From assembly GCF_051014445.1 (NCBI RefSeq), contig NC_135134.1, positions 7,531,672 through 7,595,671 on the forward strand: a DNA stretch of 64,000 nucleotides. Direction: 5' to 3'. The notes under the pieces were generated by a model. The model made no database searches and had not been told where the DNA came from. It was given only the letters and a program-made list of their open reading frames with translations. The DNA comes from Colletes latitarsis (lineage: Eukaryota; Arthropoda; Insecta; Hymenoptera; Colletidae). Positions 12,701-26,133 of the stretch are shown here, piece by piece (position 1 is the stretch's first letter; the number at the start of each line of letters is the position of its first letter). Both the position numbers and the translations under genes were made by a program.

Positions 12701-15700
12701 TTAGAGGATAACGCATGTTATGTCTGAGATAGGTCAGGGATTTGTCCTCATCAGGCTCATAGTTTTGCATTTTTCACATACTTGTTGAACAGATCCTGGG
12801 TTTTTTCTGGTCTGGATCACGTAGTAATGTGGTACCACACTCAAACAGTCCACTAAACCTGGTTTCGATCAATATTTTACAAAATAACGCATGTTAAGTC
12901 TTGGTTAGGTCTGGGATTTGCTCTCATCAGGCTCGCACTTTCGCATATTTCTCATAGTTGATGGCCAGATTCTGGGCTTTTTCTGGTTTGGATCACGTAG
13001 TAATGTGGTACCACTCAGAAACCGCCGATTAAACCTGGTTTCGATCAATATTTTGGAGGACAACGCAAGTTAGGTCTGGGTTAGGTCTAGGATTTGCCCT
13101 CAGCAGGCTCATACTTTCGTATATTTGTCATACTTGATGGCCAGATCCTGGGCTTTTTCTGGATTGGATCACGTAGTAATGTGATACCACATTGAAACAT
13201 TCAATTAAATCTGGTCTTGATAAATATTTTAGAGGATAACGCATGTTAGGTCTGGGTTAGGTCTAGGATTTGCCCTCAGCAGGCTCATACTTTCGCATAT
13301 TTCTCATACTTGTTGAACAGATCCTCGGTTTTTCTGGTTTGGATCACGTAGTAATGTGGTACCACACTGAAACAGTCCATTAAACCTAGTTTCGATCAAT
13401 ATCTTAGAGGATAACGCAAGTTATGTCTGGGATAGGTCTGGGATTTGCCCTCGTCAGGCTCATACTTTCGCATTCTTCACATACTTGTTGAACAGATCCC
13501 TGGCTTTTTCTGGTTTGGATCACGTAGTAATGTGGTACCACACTGAAACAGTCCATTAAACCTAGTTTCGATCAATATCTTAGAGGATAACGCAAGTTAT
13601 GTCTGGGATAGGTCTGGGATTTGCCCTCATCAGACACATACTTTCGCATTCCCCACATACTTGTTGAACAGATCCTGGGTTTTTTCTGGTTTGGATCACG
13701 TAGTAATGTGGTATCACACTGAAACATTCAATTTAACCTAGTTTCGATGAATATTTTAGAGGATAACGCAAGTTAGGTCTAGGTTAGGCCTGGGATTGTC
13801 CTTCATCAGACACATACTTTCGCATTCTTCACATACTTGTTGAACGGATCCTGGGTTTTTTCTGGTTTGGATCACGTAGTAGTGTGGTACCACACTGAGA
13901 AAGTCCATTAAACCTGGTTTCGATGAATATTTTAGAGAATAACTCATGTTAGGTCTAGGTTAGGTCTGGGATTAGCTCTCATCAGGCTCGTACTTTCGCA
14001 TATTTCTCATACTTGATGGCCAGATTCTGGGCGTTTTCTGGTTTGGATCACGTAGTAATGTGGTACCACACTGAAACTGTCCATTAAACCTGGTTTCGAT
14101 CAATATTTTAGAGGATAACGCATGTTATGTCTGGGATAGGTCTGGGATTTGCCCTCATCAGGCTCATAGTTTCGCGTTTTTCACATACTTGTTGGACAGA
14201 TTCTGGGTTTTTTCTGGTTTGGATCACGTAGTAATGTGGTACCACACTCAAACAGTCCATTAAACCTGGTTTCGGTCAATATTTTACAGAATAACGCATG
14301 TTAGGTCTTGGTTAGGTCTGGGATTTGCTCTCATCAGGCTCGTACTTTCGCATATTTATCATAGTTGATGGCCAGATTCTGGGCTTTTTCTGGTTTGGAT
14401 CACGTAGTAATGTGATACCACACTGAAACAGTCCATAAAACCTGGATTCGATCAATATTTTAGAGGATAACGCAAGTTATGTCTGGGATAGGTCTGGGAT
14501 TTGCCCTCATCAGGCTCATAGTTTCGCGTCTTTCACATACTTGTTGAACAGATTCTGGCCTTTTTCTGGTTTGGATCCCGTAGTAATGTGGTACCACACT
14601 GAAACAGTCCATTAAACCTGGTTTCGCTGAATATTTAAGAGGATCACGCATGTTATGTCTAGGTTAGGCCAGGGATTTGCCCTCATCAGACACATACTTT
14701 CGCATTCTCCACATACTTGTTGAACAGAACCTGGGTTTTTTCTGGTTTGGATCACGTAGTAATGTGGTACCACACTGAAACATTCAATTAAATCTGGTCT
14801 TGATAAATATTTTAGAGAATAACTCATGTTAGGTCTAGGTTAGGTCTGGGATTTGCTCTCATCAGGATCGAACTTTCGCATATTTCTCATACTTGATGGC
14901 CAGATTATGGCCTTTTTCTGGTTTGGATCCCGTTGTAATGTGGTACCACACTGAAACAGTAAATTAAACCTGGTTTCGATCAATATTTTAGATGATAACG
15001 CAAGTTAGGTCTGGGATAGGTCCGGGATTTGCCCTCGTCAGACACATACTTTCGCATTCTCCACATACTTGTTGAACAGATCCTGGGTTTTTTCTGGTTT
15101 GGATCACGTAGTAATGTGGTACCACACTGAAACATTCAATTGAATCTGGTCTTGATAAATATTTTAGAGGATAACGCATGTTATGTCTGGGATAGGTCTG
15201 GGATTTGCCCTCATCAGGCTCATAGTTTCGCGTTTTTCACATACTTGTTGGACAGATTCTGGGTTTTTTCTGGTTTGGATCACGTAGTAATGTGGTACCA
15301 CACTCAAACAGTCCATTAAACCTGGTTTCGATCAATATTTTACAGAATAACGCATGTTAGGTCTTGGTTAGGTCTGGGATTTGCTCTCATCAGGCTCGTA
15401 CTTTCGCATATTTATCATAGTTGATGGCCAGATTCTGGGCTTTTTCCGGTTTGGATCACCTAGTAATGTGGTACCACACTGAAACAGTCGATTAAAACAG
15501 GTTTCGGTGAATATTTTAGATGATATCGCAAGTTATGTCTGGGATAGGTCTAGGATTTGCCCTAATCAGGCTCATAATTTCGCATATTTCTCATACTTCA
15601 TGGCTAGATCCTGGGCTTTTTCTGGATTGGATCACGTAGTAATGTGGTACCACACTGAAACGGTAAATTAAACCTGGTTTCGATCAATATTTTAGAGGAT

Positions 15701-18700
15701 AACGCAAGTTAGGTCTGGGATAGGTCCGGGATTTGCTCTCATCAGGGTCATATTTTCGCATTTTTCACATACTTGTTGAACAGACCCCTGGCTTTTTCTG
15801 GTTTGGATCACGTAGTAATGTGGTACCACACTGAAACAGTCGATTACACCTGGTTTCGATCAATAATTTTGAGGGTAACGCATGTTAGGTCTACGTTAGG
15901 CCTGGGATTTTCCCTCATCAGACACATAATTTCGCATTCTTCACATACATGTTGAACAGATCCCTGGCTCCTTCTGGTTTCGATCACGTAGTAATGTGGT
16001 ACCACACTGAAACAGTCCATTAAATCTGGTTTCGATCAATATTTTAGAGGACAACGCTTGTTAGGTCTGGGATAGGTCTGGGATTTGCCCTCATCAGGGT
16101 CATACTTTCGCATTTTTAACATACTTGTTGAACAGATCCTCGGTTTCTCTGGTTTGGATCACGTAGTAATGTGGTACCACACTGAAACAGTCCATTAAAC
16201 CTAGTTTCGATCAATAGTTTAGAGGATAACGCATGTTAGGTCTAGATTAGGCCTGGGATTTGCCCTCGTCAGGGACATTCTTTCGCGTTTTTCACATACT
16301 TGTTGGACAGATCCCTGGCTTATTCTGCTTTGGATCATGTACTAATGTGGTACCACACTGAAAAGGTCCATTAAATCTGGTCTTGATAAATATTTTAGAG
16401 GATAACGCATGTTAGGTCTGGGTTAGGTCTAGGATTTGCCCTCAGCAGGCTCATACTTTCGCATATTTCTCATACTTGATGGCCAGATCCTGGGCTTTTT
16501 CTGGATTGGATCACGCAGTAATGTGGTACCACACTGAAACATTCAATTAAATCTGGTCTTGATAAATATTTTAGAGGATAACGCATGTTAGGTCTGGGTT
16601 AGGTCTAGGATTTGCCCTCAGCAGGCTCATACTTTCGCATATTTCTCATACTTGATGGCCAGATCCTGGGCTTTTTCTGGATTGGATCACGTAGTAATGT
16701 GGTATCACACTGAAACAGTCCATTAAACCTAGTTTCGATCAATAGTTTAGAGGATAACGCATGTTAGGTCTGGGTTAGGCCAGGGATTTGCACTCATCAG
16801 ACACATACTTTCGCATTCTCCACATACTTGTTGAACAGATCCTGGGTTTTTTCTGGTCTGGATCACGTAGTAATGTGGTACCACACTCGAACAGTCCACT
16901 AAACCTGGTTTCGATCAATATTTTACAGAATAACGCATGTTAAGTCTTGGTTAGGTCTGGGATTTGCTCTCATCAGGCTCGTACTTTCGCATATTTCTCA
17001 TAGTTGATGGCCAGATTCTGGGCTTTTTCTGGTTTGGATCACGTAGTAATGTGGTACCACTCTGAAACCGTCGATTAAACCTGGTTTCGATCAATATTTT
17101 AGAGGACAACGCAAGTTAGGTCTGGGTTAGGTCCAGGATTTGCACTCAGCAGGCTCATACTTTCGTATATATCTCATACTTGATGGCCAGATCCTGGGCT
17201 TTTTCTGGATTGGATCACGTAGTAATGTGATACCACACTGAAACATTCAATTAAATCTGGTCTTGTTAAATATTTTAGAGGATAACGCATGTTAGGTCTG
17301 GGTTAGGTCTAGGATTTGCCCTCAGCAGGCTCATACTTTCGCACATTTCTCATACTTGTTGAACAGATCCTCGGTTTTTCTGGTTTGGATCACGTAGTAA
17401 TGTGGTACCACACTGAAACAGTCCATTAAACCTAGTTTCGATCAATATCTTAGAGGAGAACGCAAGTTATGTCTGGGATAGGTCTGGGATTTGCCCTCGT
17501 CAGGCTCATACTTTCGCATTCTTCACATACTTGTTGAACAGATGCTGGGTTTTTTCTGGTCTGGATCACGTAGTAATGTGGTACCACACTTAAACAGTCC
17601 ACTAAACCAGGTTTCGATCAATATTTTAGAGGATAACGCAAGTTAGGTCTGGGATAAGTCCGGGATTTGCCCCCATCAGGGTCATATTTTCACATTTTTC
17701 ACATACTTGTTGTACAGATCCCTGGCTTTTTCTGGTTTGGATCACGTAGTAATGTGGTACCACACTGAAACGGTAAATTAAACCTGGTTTCGATCAATAT
17801 TTAAGAGGATAACGCAAGTTATGTCTGGGATAGGTCTGGGATTTGCCCTCATCAGACTCATACTTTCGCATTCTTCACATACTTGTTGAACAGATCCTGG
17901 GTTTTTTCTGGTTTGGATCACGTAGTAATGTGGTACCACACTGAAACAGTCCATTAAACATGGTTTCGATCAATATTTTAGAGGATAACGCATGTTATGT
18001 CTGAGATAGGTCAGGGATTTGTCCTCATCAGGCTCATAGTTTCGCGTTTTTCGCATACTTGTTGAACAGATGCTGGCCTTTTTCTGGTTTGGGTCACGCA
18101 GTAATGTGGTACCACACTGAAACAATCAATTAAATCTGGTCTTGATAAATATTTTGGAGGATAACGCATGTTAGGTCTGGGTTAGGTCTAGGATATGCCC
18201 TCAGCGGGCTCATACTTTCGCATATTTCTCATACTTGATGGCTAGAACCTGGGCTTTTTCGGGATTGGATCACGTAGTAATGTGGTATCACACTGAAACA
18301 TTCAATTAAACCTAGTTTCGATGAATATTTTAGAGGATAACGCATGTTATGTCTAGGTTAAACCTGGGATTTGCCCTCATCAGGGTCATAGTTTCGCGTT
18401 TTTCACATACTTGTTGAACAGATCCCTGGCTTTTTCTGGTTTGGATCACGCAGTAATGTGGTACCACACTGAAACATTCCATTAAACATGGTTTCGATCA
18501 ATATTTTAGAGGATAACGCATGTTATGTCTGAGATAGGTCAGGGATTTGTCCTCATCAGGCTCATAGTTTTGCATTTTTCACATACTTGTTGAACAGATC
18601 CTGGGTTTTTTCTGGTCTGGATCACGTAGTAATGTGGTACCACACTCAAACAGTCCACTAAACCTGGTTTCGATCAATATTTTACAAAATAACGCATGTT

Positions 18701-21352
18701 AAGTCTTGGTTAGGTCTGGGATTTGCTCTCATCAGGCTCGCACTTTCGCATATTTCTCATAGTTGATGGCCAGATTCTGGGCTTTTTCTGGTTTGGATCA
18801 CGTAGTAATGTGGTACCACTCAGAAACCGCCGATTAAACCTGGTTTCGATCAATATTTTGGAGGACAACGCAAGTTAGGTCTGGGTTAGGTCTAGGATTT
18901 GCCCTCAGCAGGCTCATACTTTCGTATATTTGTCATACTTGATGGCCAGATCCTGGGCTTTTTCTGGATTGGATCACGTAGTAATGTGATACCACATTGA
19001 AACATTCAATTAAATCTGGTCTTGATAAATATTTTAGAGGATAACGCATGTTAGGTCTGGGTTAGGTCTAGGATTTGCCCTCAGCAGGCTCATACTTTCG
19101 CATATTTCTCATACTTGTTGAACAGATCCTCGGTTTTTCTGGTTTGGATCACGTAGTAATGTGGTACCACACTGAAACAGTCCATTAAACCTAGTTTCGA
19201 TCAATATCTTAGAGGATAACGCAAGTTATGTCTGGGATAGGTCTGGGATTTGCCCTCGTCAGGCTCATACTTTCGCATTCTTCACATACTTGTTGAACAG
19301 ATCCCTGGCTTTTTCTGGTTTGGATCACGTAGTAATGTGGTACCACACTGAAACAGTCCATTAAACCTAGTTTCGATCAATATCTTAGAGGATAACGCAA
19401 GTTATGTCTGGGATAGGTCTGGGATTTGCCCTCATCAGACACATACTTTCGCATTCCCCACATACTTGTTGAACAGATCCTGGGTTTTTTCTGGTTTGGA
19501 TCACGTAGTAATGTGGTATCACACTGAAACATTCAATTTAACCTAGTTTCGATGAATATTTTAGAGGATAACGCAAGTTAGGTCTAGGTTAGGCCTGGGA
19601 TTGTCCTTCATCAGACACATACTTTCGCATTCTTCACATACTTGTTGAACGGATCCTGGGTTTTTTCTGGTTTGGATCACGTAGTAGTGTGGTACCACAC
19701 TGAGAAAGTCCATTAAACCTGGTTTCGATGAATATTTTAGAGAATAACTCATGTTAGGTCTAGGTTAGGTCTGGGATTAGCTCTCATCAGGCTCGTACTT
19801 TCGCATATTTCTCATACTTGATGGCCAGATTCTGGGCGTTTTCTGGTTTGGATCACGTAGTAATGTGGTACCACACTGAAACTGTCCATTAAACCTGGTT
19901 TCGATCAATATTTTAGAGGATAACGCATGTTATGTCTGGGATAGGTCTGGGATTTGCCCTCATCAGGCTCATAGTTTCGCGTTTTTCACATACTTGTTGG
20001 ACAGATTCTGGGTTTTTTCTGGTTTGGATCACGTAGTAATGTGGTACCACACTCAAACAGTCCATTAAACCTGGTTTCGGTCAATATTTTACAGAATAAC
20101 GCATGTTAGGTCTTGGTTAGGTCTGGGATTTGCTCTCATCAGGCTCGTACTTTCGCATATTTATCATAGTTGATGGCCAGATTCTGGGCTTTTTCTGGTT
20201 TGGATCACGTAGTAATGTGATACCACACTGAAACAGTCCATAAAACCTGGATTCGATCAATATTTTAGAGGATAACGCAAGTTATGTCTGGGATAGGTCT
20301 GGGATTTGCCCTCATCAGGCTCATAGTTTCGCGTCTTTCACATACTTGTTGAACAGATTCTGGCCTTTTTCTGGTTTGGATCCCGTAGTAATGTGGTACC
20401 ACACTGAAACAGTCCATTAAACCTGGTTTCGCTGAATATTTAAGAGGATCACGCATGTTATGTCTAGGTTAGGCCAGGGATTTGCCCTCATCAGACACAT
20501 ACTTTCGCATTCTCCACATACTTGTTGAACAGAACCTGGGTTTTTTCTGGTTTGGATCACGTAGTAATGTGGTACCACACTGAAACATTCAATTAAATCT
20601 GGTCTTGATAAATATTTTAGAGAATAACTCATGTTAGGTCTAGGTTAGGTCTGGGATTTGCTCTCATCAGGATCGAACTTTCGCATATTTCTCATACTTG
20701 ATGGCCAGATTATGGCCTTTTTCTGGTTTGGATCCCGTTGTAATGTGGTACCACACTGAAACAGTAAATTAAACCTGGTTTCGATCAATATTTTAGATGA
20801 TAACGCAAGTTAGGTCTGGGATAGGTCCGGGATTTGCCCTCGTCAGACACATACTTTCGCATTCTCCACATACTTGTTGAACAGATCCTGGGTTTTTTCT
20901 GGTTTGGATCACGTAGTAATGTGGTACCACACTGAAACATTCAATTGAATCTGGTCTTGATAAATATTTTAGAGGATAACGCATGTTATGTCTGGGATAG
21001 GTCTGGGATTTGCCCTCATCAGGCTCATAGTTTCGCGTTTTTCACATACTTGTTGGACAGATTCTGGGTTTTTTCTGGTTTGGATCACGTAGTAATGTGG
21101 TACCACACTCAAACAGTCCATTAAACCTGGTTTCGATCAATATTTTACAGAATAACGCATGTTAGGTCTTGGTTAGGTCTGGGATTTGCTCTCATCAGGC
21201 TCGTACTTTCGCATATTTATCATAGTTGATGGCCAGATTCTGGGCTTTTTCCGGTTTGGATCACCTAGTAATGTGGTACCACACTGAAACAGTCGATTAA
21301 AACAGGTTTCGGTGAATATTTTAGATGATATCGCAAGTTATGTCTGGGATAG
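9743..21352. repeat. Tandem dimer of a 5805-bp, 33-monomer higher-order unit
   Basis: 9743-15547 and 15548-21352 match throughout at an offset of exactly 5805 bp, which is 33 monomers. By eye only a few substitutions separate them (for example AAGATAC near 10313 against AACATAC near 16118, and ACGTAGT near 10700 against ACGCAGT near 16515). Each unit contains many distinct monomer variants, so the match is not a simple consequence of repeat homogeneity. It implies a recent duplication, or an assembly join that should be verified. Confidence 0.88.
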
Positions 21353-22429
21353 GTCTGGGATTTGCCCTCGTCAGGCTCATACTTTCGCATTCTTCACATA
21401 CATATAGAGCGGATCCTGTGTTTTTTCTGGTTTGGATCACGTAGTAATGTGGTACCACACTGAAAAAGTCCATTAATATAAAATATTCGAAGAATATTTT
21501 AGAGAATAACTCATGTTAGGTCTAGGTTAGGTCCGTGATTTGCCCTCATCAGGGTCTTATTTTCGCATTTTTCACATACTTGTTGAACAGATCCCTGGCT
21601 TTTTCTGATTTGGATCACGTAGTAGTGTGGTACCACACTGAAACAGTCCTTTAAACCTGGTTTCGATCAATAGTTTAGAGGACAACGCATTTTATGTCTG
21701 GGATAGGTCTGGGATTTCCCCCCATCAGGCTCATAGTTTCGCGTTTTTCACATACTAGTTGAACAGATTCTGGCCTTTTTCTGGTTTGGATCCCGTAGTA
21801 ATGTGGTACCAGACTGAAACAGTCCATTAAACCTGGTTTGGAAGAATATTTTAGAGGATAACGCATGTTATGTCAAGGTAAGGCCAGGGATTTGCCCTGA
21901 TCAGACACATACCTTCGCATTCTCCACATACTTGTTCAACAGATCGTGGGTTTTTTCTGGTTTGGATCACGTAGTAATGTGGTACCACACTGAAACATTC
22001 AATTAAATCTGGTCTTGATGAATATTTTAGAGGATAACGCATGTTAGGTCAGGGTTAGGTCTAGGATTTGCTCTCAGCGGGCTCATACTTTCGCATATTT
22101 CACATACTTGATGGCTAGAACCTGGGCTTTTTCTGGATTGGATCACGTAGTAATGTGGTATCACACTGAAACATTCAATTAAACCTAGTTTCGATGAATA
22201 TTTTAGAGGATGACGCATGTTATGTCTAGGTTAGACCTGGGACTTGCCCTCATCAGGGCCATATTTTCGCATTGTTCACATACTTGTTGAACAGATGCCT
22301 GGCTTCTTCTGGTTTAGATCACGTAGTAATGTGATACCACACTGAAACAGTCCATTAAATCTCGTTTCGATCAATATTTTAGAGGACAACGCATGTTAGG
22401 TCTGGGATAGGTCTGGGATTTGCCCTCAT

Positions 22430-22440
22430 CAGGGTCATAC
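22430..22440. repeat. Target-site duplication, left of retrotransposon copy 1
   Basis: CAGGGTCATAC here is repeated at 28400-28410 on the other side of the element. Three further T residues could belong either to the duplication or to the poly(T) tail, so its length is 11-14 bp. Confidence 0.85.
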
Positions 22441-22469
22441 TTTTTTTTTTTTTTTTTTTTTTTATTTTT

Positions 22470-22911
22470 GTCGTGGGGAAAATCTTCGAAAGACTCCCTC
22501 CCACCTCCTTGGGGAGAGGTGGGAGGGGTGTGTGGGATTCCCCGCGCCCGTACAACGACAGGCGCGGGACCTACCCACTAAAAACCCCACGGTGACCCTT
22601 CGGCACGCTTTGGGAGGATACCGGGAATCACTCGAAGCATTCTTCCGGTATCCTCCCCGTGCCCGCGCTTTCGCGCCCATCCCCCGGGGGGACAATCGGT
22701 CCCCCCAGTAGACACACTGCCTCATAGCGGCGGGACGGGGCCACTCCATCCCGCCGCTATCCGTCCCGGGGCCGCGTTTAGTGGCGGCTGCGAGCCCCAA
22801 CTCGCAACCGCCCGCGACCCCGTTTCCACCCCTCGGCGGCCGGGCGTTCATGGCCGCACCAGACCGCCGAGGGTGTCTCCCCTTGCGTCGCACCGGTAGG
22901 GGGAGGCACTC
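22470..22911 (-). other. 3' UTR of retrotransposon copy 1, chain of hairpins
   Basis: About 440 nt between the ORF2 stop and the tail, built from consecutive inverted repeats equivalent to those mapped in copy 2. One arm base in the CCTCGGCGGTC stem differs from copy 2 (GGCC for GACC), turning a T-A pair into a G-T wobble. In non-LTR elements the 3' UTR is usually what the reverse transcriptase recognises; that role is inferred here from family knowledge. Confidence 0.75.
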
Positions 22912-25900
22912 CTACCCCCAACCGGTCCGACCCGGCGCCGCATGGCGGGAGGAGGGTCCCCTCAGGACCCCCCTCCCAGCCGAGGTCATCCGCCACGCCG
23001 AGGCGGCCGCCCGCGACGCCTCGTGACCGGGCGACGACCTCGGGCCACCGCGCTCCCTCCCCGCGGCCTCCTTCTGCAACATTACGTTCTCGCAGAAAGA
23101 GGCCACGGCCCTGCACTTCTCCTCGCTGCCGAGCATGGCGCGCACCACGCCCGGCAGCGAGACATCCCGCCCGACGACGCCGACCAGGACACGGCGCTCC
23201 CCCTCCCACGCGGGGCATACCTCCAGGGTATGATCCGCCGTGTCCTGCTCAGCGTCGCAGTGGCAGCAACGCGCCGTCGGCTCCTTCCCTATCCGGCACA
23301 GGTATCTTCCGAAGCTGCCATGCCCGGAAAATACCTGTGCCATCCGGTAGGTGAGGCTGCCATGGCCTCTGTCCAGCCACTCCTTCAGGAGTGGCCGAAC
23401 CGCCCCGACAGTCCGGTGCCCCGCGGTTGGCAGAGCCAGCCGCTCCTGCCACGCGAGCAACACGGACTGCCGGGCCTGGCGCTTCAAATCGCCCCAAGCA
23501 GGTTCCTGCCCGCCCGGGACCGCCCCCACCCCCGCGCGACGGTCGACGCGGTGCCGGTACATCACCGCGTGCGACCGCGCGAGCAGGTCCATGGGCGGCA
23601 TCCCCGCTAGAACCGTCGCCGCCTCATGTGACATGGTCCGATACCCGCGTACGACCCTGAGCGCCATGCGCCTCTGCACCCGACGCAGCATAGTCATGCT
23701 GCGCCGGGAGGCAGCCAGGTCGTCCGCCCAGACGGGGGCCCCGTATAGGGCCACCGACTGGACCATTGCCACATAGAGGCGACGAACTCGGCCCGCCGGG
23801 CCCCCCAGGTTGGGCAGGATCCGGCCCAGAGCCGCAACCATCCTATCCAACCGGGGGACCAGGCAGCGGAAATGCTTCTCGAAACGCCAGTGGCTATCGA
23901 GGATCAGCCCTAGATACCTGATCTGGGGCTTCACCTCGATGTCAGCCCCACCCACCCGGATCAGAGGGGGTGGCGGATCCTGCCGAGGTGAATGAAACGC
24001 AATCACCTCGGTCTTATGGACCGCCACCGTCATCCCCATCCCCCTGATCCGGTCGACGACGCGTTGCGACCCCTCCTCCGCGCGACGCATGGCCCTCCCC
24101 CAGTGCGCCCCGACGGCCAACACCAGTGTGTCATCCGCATAACACACCGTGCTGACGCCGTCGGGGAGGCCGGCCCGCAACACCGAGTCGTACGCAATGT
24201 TCCACAGGAGTGGCCCGAGGACCGACCCCTGCGGAACACCGCAGTACACCTCCCTCCGCATATCACCATCCCGGCCCGGATACTCGATCCACCTGCCGCG
24301 GAGATAATCCCCGACGACCGCCTTGAGACAAGGGGGGACTCGATGATATTCGAGTCCCCTCCTTATCTCTTCCCAGGGGAGGGTGTTAAAGGCATTGGCA
24401 ATATCCAAGGATATTGCCAATGCCACCCCTCCCCGGGAGACGGCCGCCTCCGAGAGGGCCCTCACACGACCTATCGCGTCGATAGTCGATCGGCCCCCCC
24501 GGAAACCGAACTGGCAGTCGGCCAGACCGGGATCACCCCGCGACAGGTGCTCGACGAGGCGGGCAGCAATCACACGCTCGAAGAGCTTGCCCACCTCGTC
24601 GAGGAGACAAATGGGCCGGTATGCGGAGGGAGACTCCGCGGGCCGACCCTCCTTCCGGAGGAGGACCATCCTCGCCACCTTCCAACTGGGGGGGAATCGC
24701 CCGTCCCTCAGGCAGCGGTCGAACAACCGCCTGAGGTCGGCCCCAAGGACGCCCTGGGTCAAGACCCAAACCCGGCCGGGCACACCATCCGGACCCGGGG
24801 CCGTGTTACAAACCCCGAGCCGTCTGATGGCCGCTGCCAGCTCCTCCTGCGTGACCCCCAGCTCGGCCATCCACTCCACTGGGACAGCCGCCGCCGCCGG
24901 AGGACGCGGTCCCCTCTCCCCAATTGGGAAGAGTGTATTGACCACGTCCTCCAGCAGCCGGGGGTCAAGACCCTCGGTGACGGGAGGCGCCCACGGGCGG
25001 AGCTTATTCAGCACCACCTTATATGGGCGCCCCCATGGATCGTCATCAAGGGTCTGGAGGAGCTCCTTCCATGCCTGGGTCTTGGCCCGTTTGATGGCGA
25101 CCTGCAGAGCAACCCGCGCCACGCGGTATGCTCCATACAGGTCATCAGCTGCCCTCGCTCGCGCCACGCCGTCGCCTGTACGTTGACGACGGCGCGCGCG
25201 GGTGTACTGGCGTCAGGCGCGGACAGTCGCGACTCGCAACTCCGCGATCGCGTCCGACCACCAGTACACCGCCCGGCGAGGAGAAGCCCGCCCGACCCGA
25301 GGCATCGCCGCGTCGCAAATACCCGCGACCAATGCTCCGAGCCGGGCGACCTCCTCCTCTATGCTCGGCAACTCGGCCGCTCCCTGCGGCCAAGTTGCAG
25401 CGAGGGCAGCTGCCATCAGGGCGTCCTTGTCCAGGCGCCGAAGCGCCCAGCGGCGTGGTGGGGTGCCACGCAGGCGGCCGTGTCGGGATGCACTCGCGGC
25501 GGCAGAGACCTCCATCCGGATGTACCGGTGATCGGAGAGTGTCTCTGCCCCCGCGACCACGTGCCAACCCGACACCATGCGCACGGCGTTGGGGGTCGCG
25601 AATCCAACATCCACGATGGACCCCCCATATCGCCGCACGCATGTGTGCTCCGACCCCCGGTTCAATACCCGGAGGTCGAGCCCCGCCACCCAATCGCCCA
25701 GGATCCCGCCGCGAACGAAGGTCCTGGGGGATCCCCAAGCCACCGACTTGGCATTAAAATCCCCCAGGACCAGCACCGGCCGGGCCGCGTAGCGCTGCAC
25801 GCATGCCGCGACCTCGGCCAAGTACAGCTCGAACGCAGCGTGACCGCTACGGGGCGAAATGTAGCACCCCACCACAGCGACTCCCCCCCAGTCCACGGCG

Positions 25901-26133
25901 ACGAATCCCCGACCGCGCTCCAACAAGGAGAACGGTGGGGACCCGTCGCCCCCTCCCCATACCGTCGCCACCAAGCCGTCCGCGTCGCCCACCCAATGAG
26001 GGTGATCAGGGACGCGGTACGGCTCGGCGGCGACCGCCAGGCCAACCCCCCACTCCGCGAGGACTTGGGACATCAAGTCCTGTGCCGCGCGGCAGTGGTT
26101 GAGGTTGGCCTGGAGGAGGAGGCGGGGCGGCAT
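22912..26133 (-). pseudogene. ORF2 (APE endonuclease-reverse transcriptase), copy 1, one in-frame stop and altered C-terminus
   Basis: ORF2 would cut the target and prime reverse transcription on it. The ATG (26133-26131) overlaps the ORF1 stop. N-terminal APE-type endonuclease motifs include QANLNH, AAEPY, GDFNAKS (codons 124-130) and SDH (about codon 200). Reverse transcriptase motifs follow: YRPICLL, GFRGGRST, SLDIANAF, GVPQGSVLGP and the catalytic YADD. A C-terminal CCHC (CX2CX8HX4C) lies near residue 955. The frame is open except for one UGA at codon 307 (25215-25213), where copies 2 and 3 have CGA for Arg. Relative to those copies, 23 bp are missing just after AAGRER, between short GCG repeats, which shifts the frame and gives a different C-terminal tail of about 45 residues. 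Whether the loss or the longer form is ancestral cannot be told. Confidence 0.92.

Larger units (their letters stand above)
1..22440. repeat. Satellite DNA array, subfamily A, ~176-bp monomers (block 1)
   Basis: Uninterrupted head-to-tail monomers of about 176 bp; recurring blocks repeat at multiples of 176, for example 21675, 21851 and 22027. Each monomer carries, in order, a palindromic GTGGTACCAC block, a conserved block ending in GAGGATAACGC, a pair of 11-bp TTAGGTCTGGG-like units, CATACTTTCGCAT, and a T-rich block with CTGGGCTTTTTCTGG. Subfamily A is marked by TTTCGATCAATATTTTAGAGG and by variants of CATCAGGCTCATAC. Base composition is AT-rich, unlike the GC-rich retrotransposons. The recurring 60-85-codon open frames here are by-products of the repeat and not genes. 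No tRNA, rRNA or host gene is visible. Confidence 0.97.

Noticed and set aside
1073..22218. Many minus-strand open frames of 60-71 codons (MSYSLKYSSKPG-like) as a gene family
   Set aside because: They are the same satellite monomer read in a frame that happens to lack stops. They follow the 176-bp period, span monomer borders and have no independent start or gene context.
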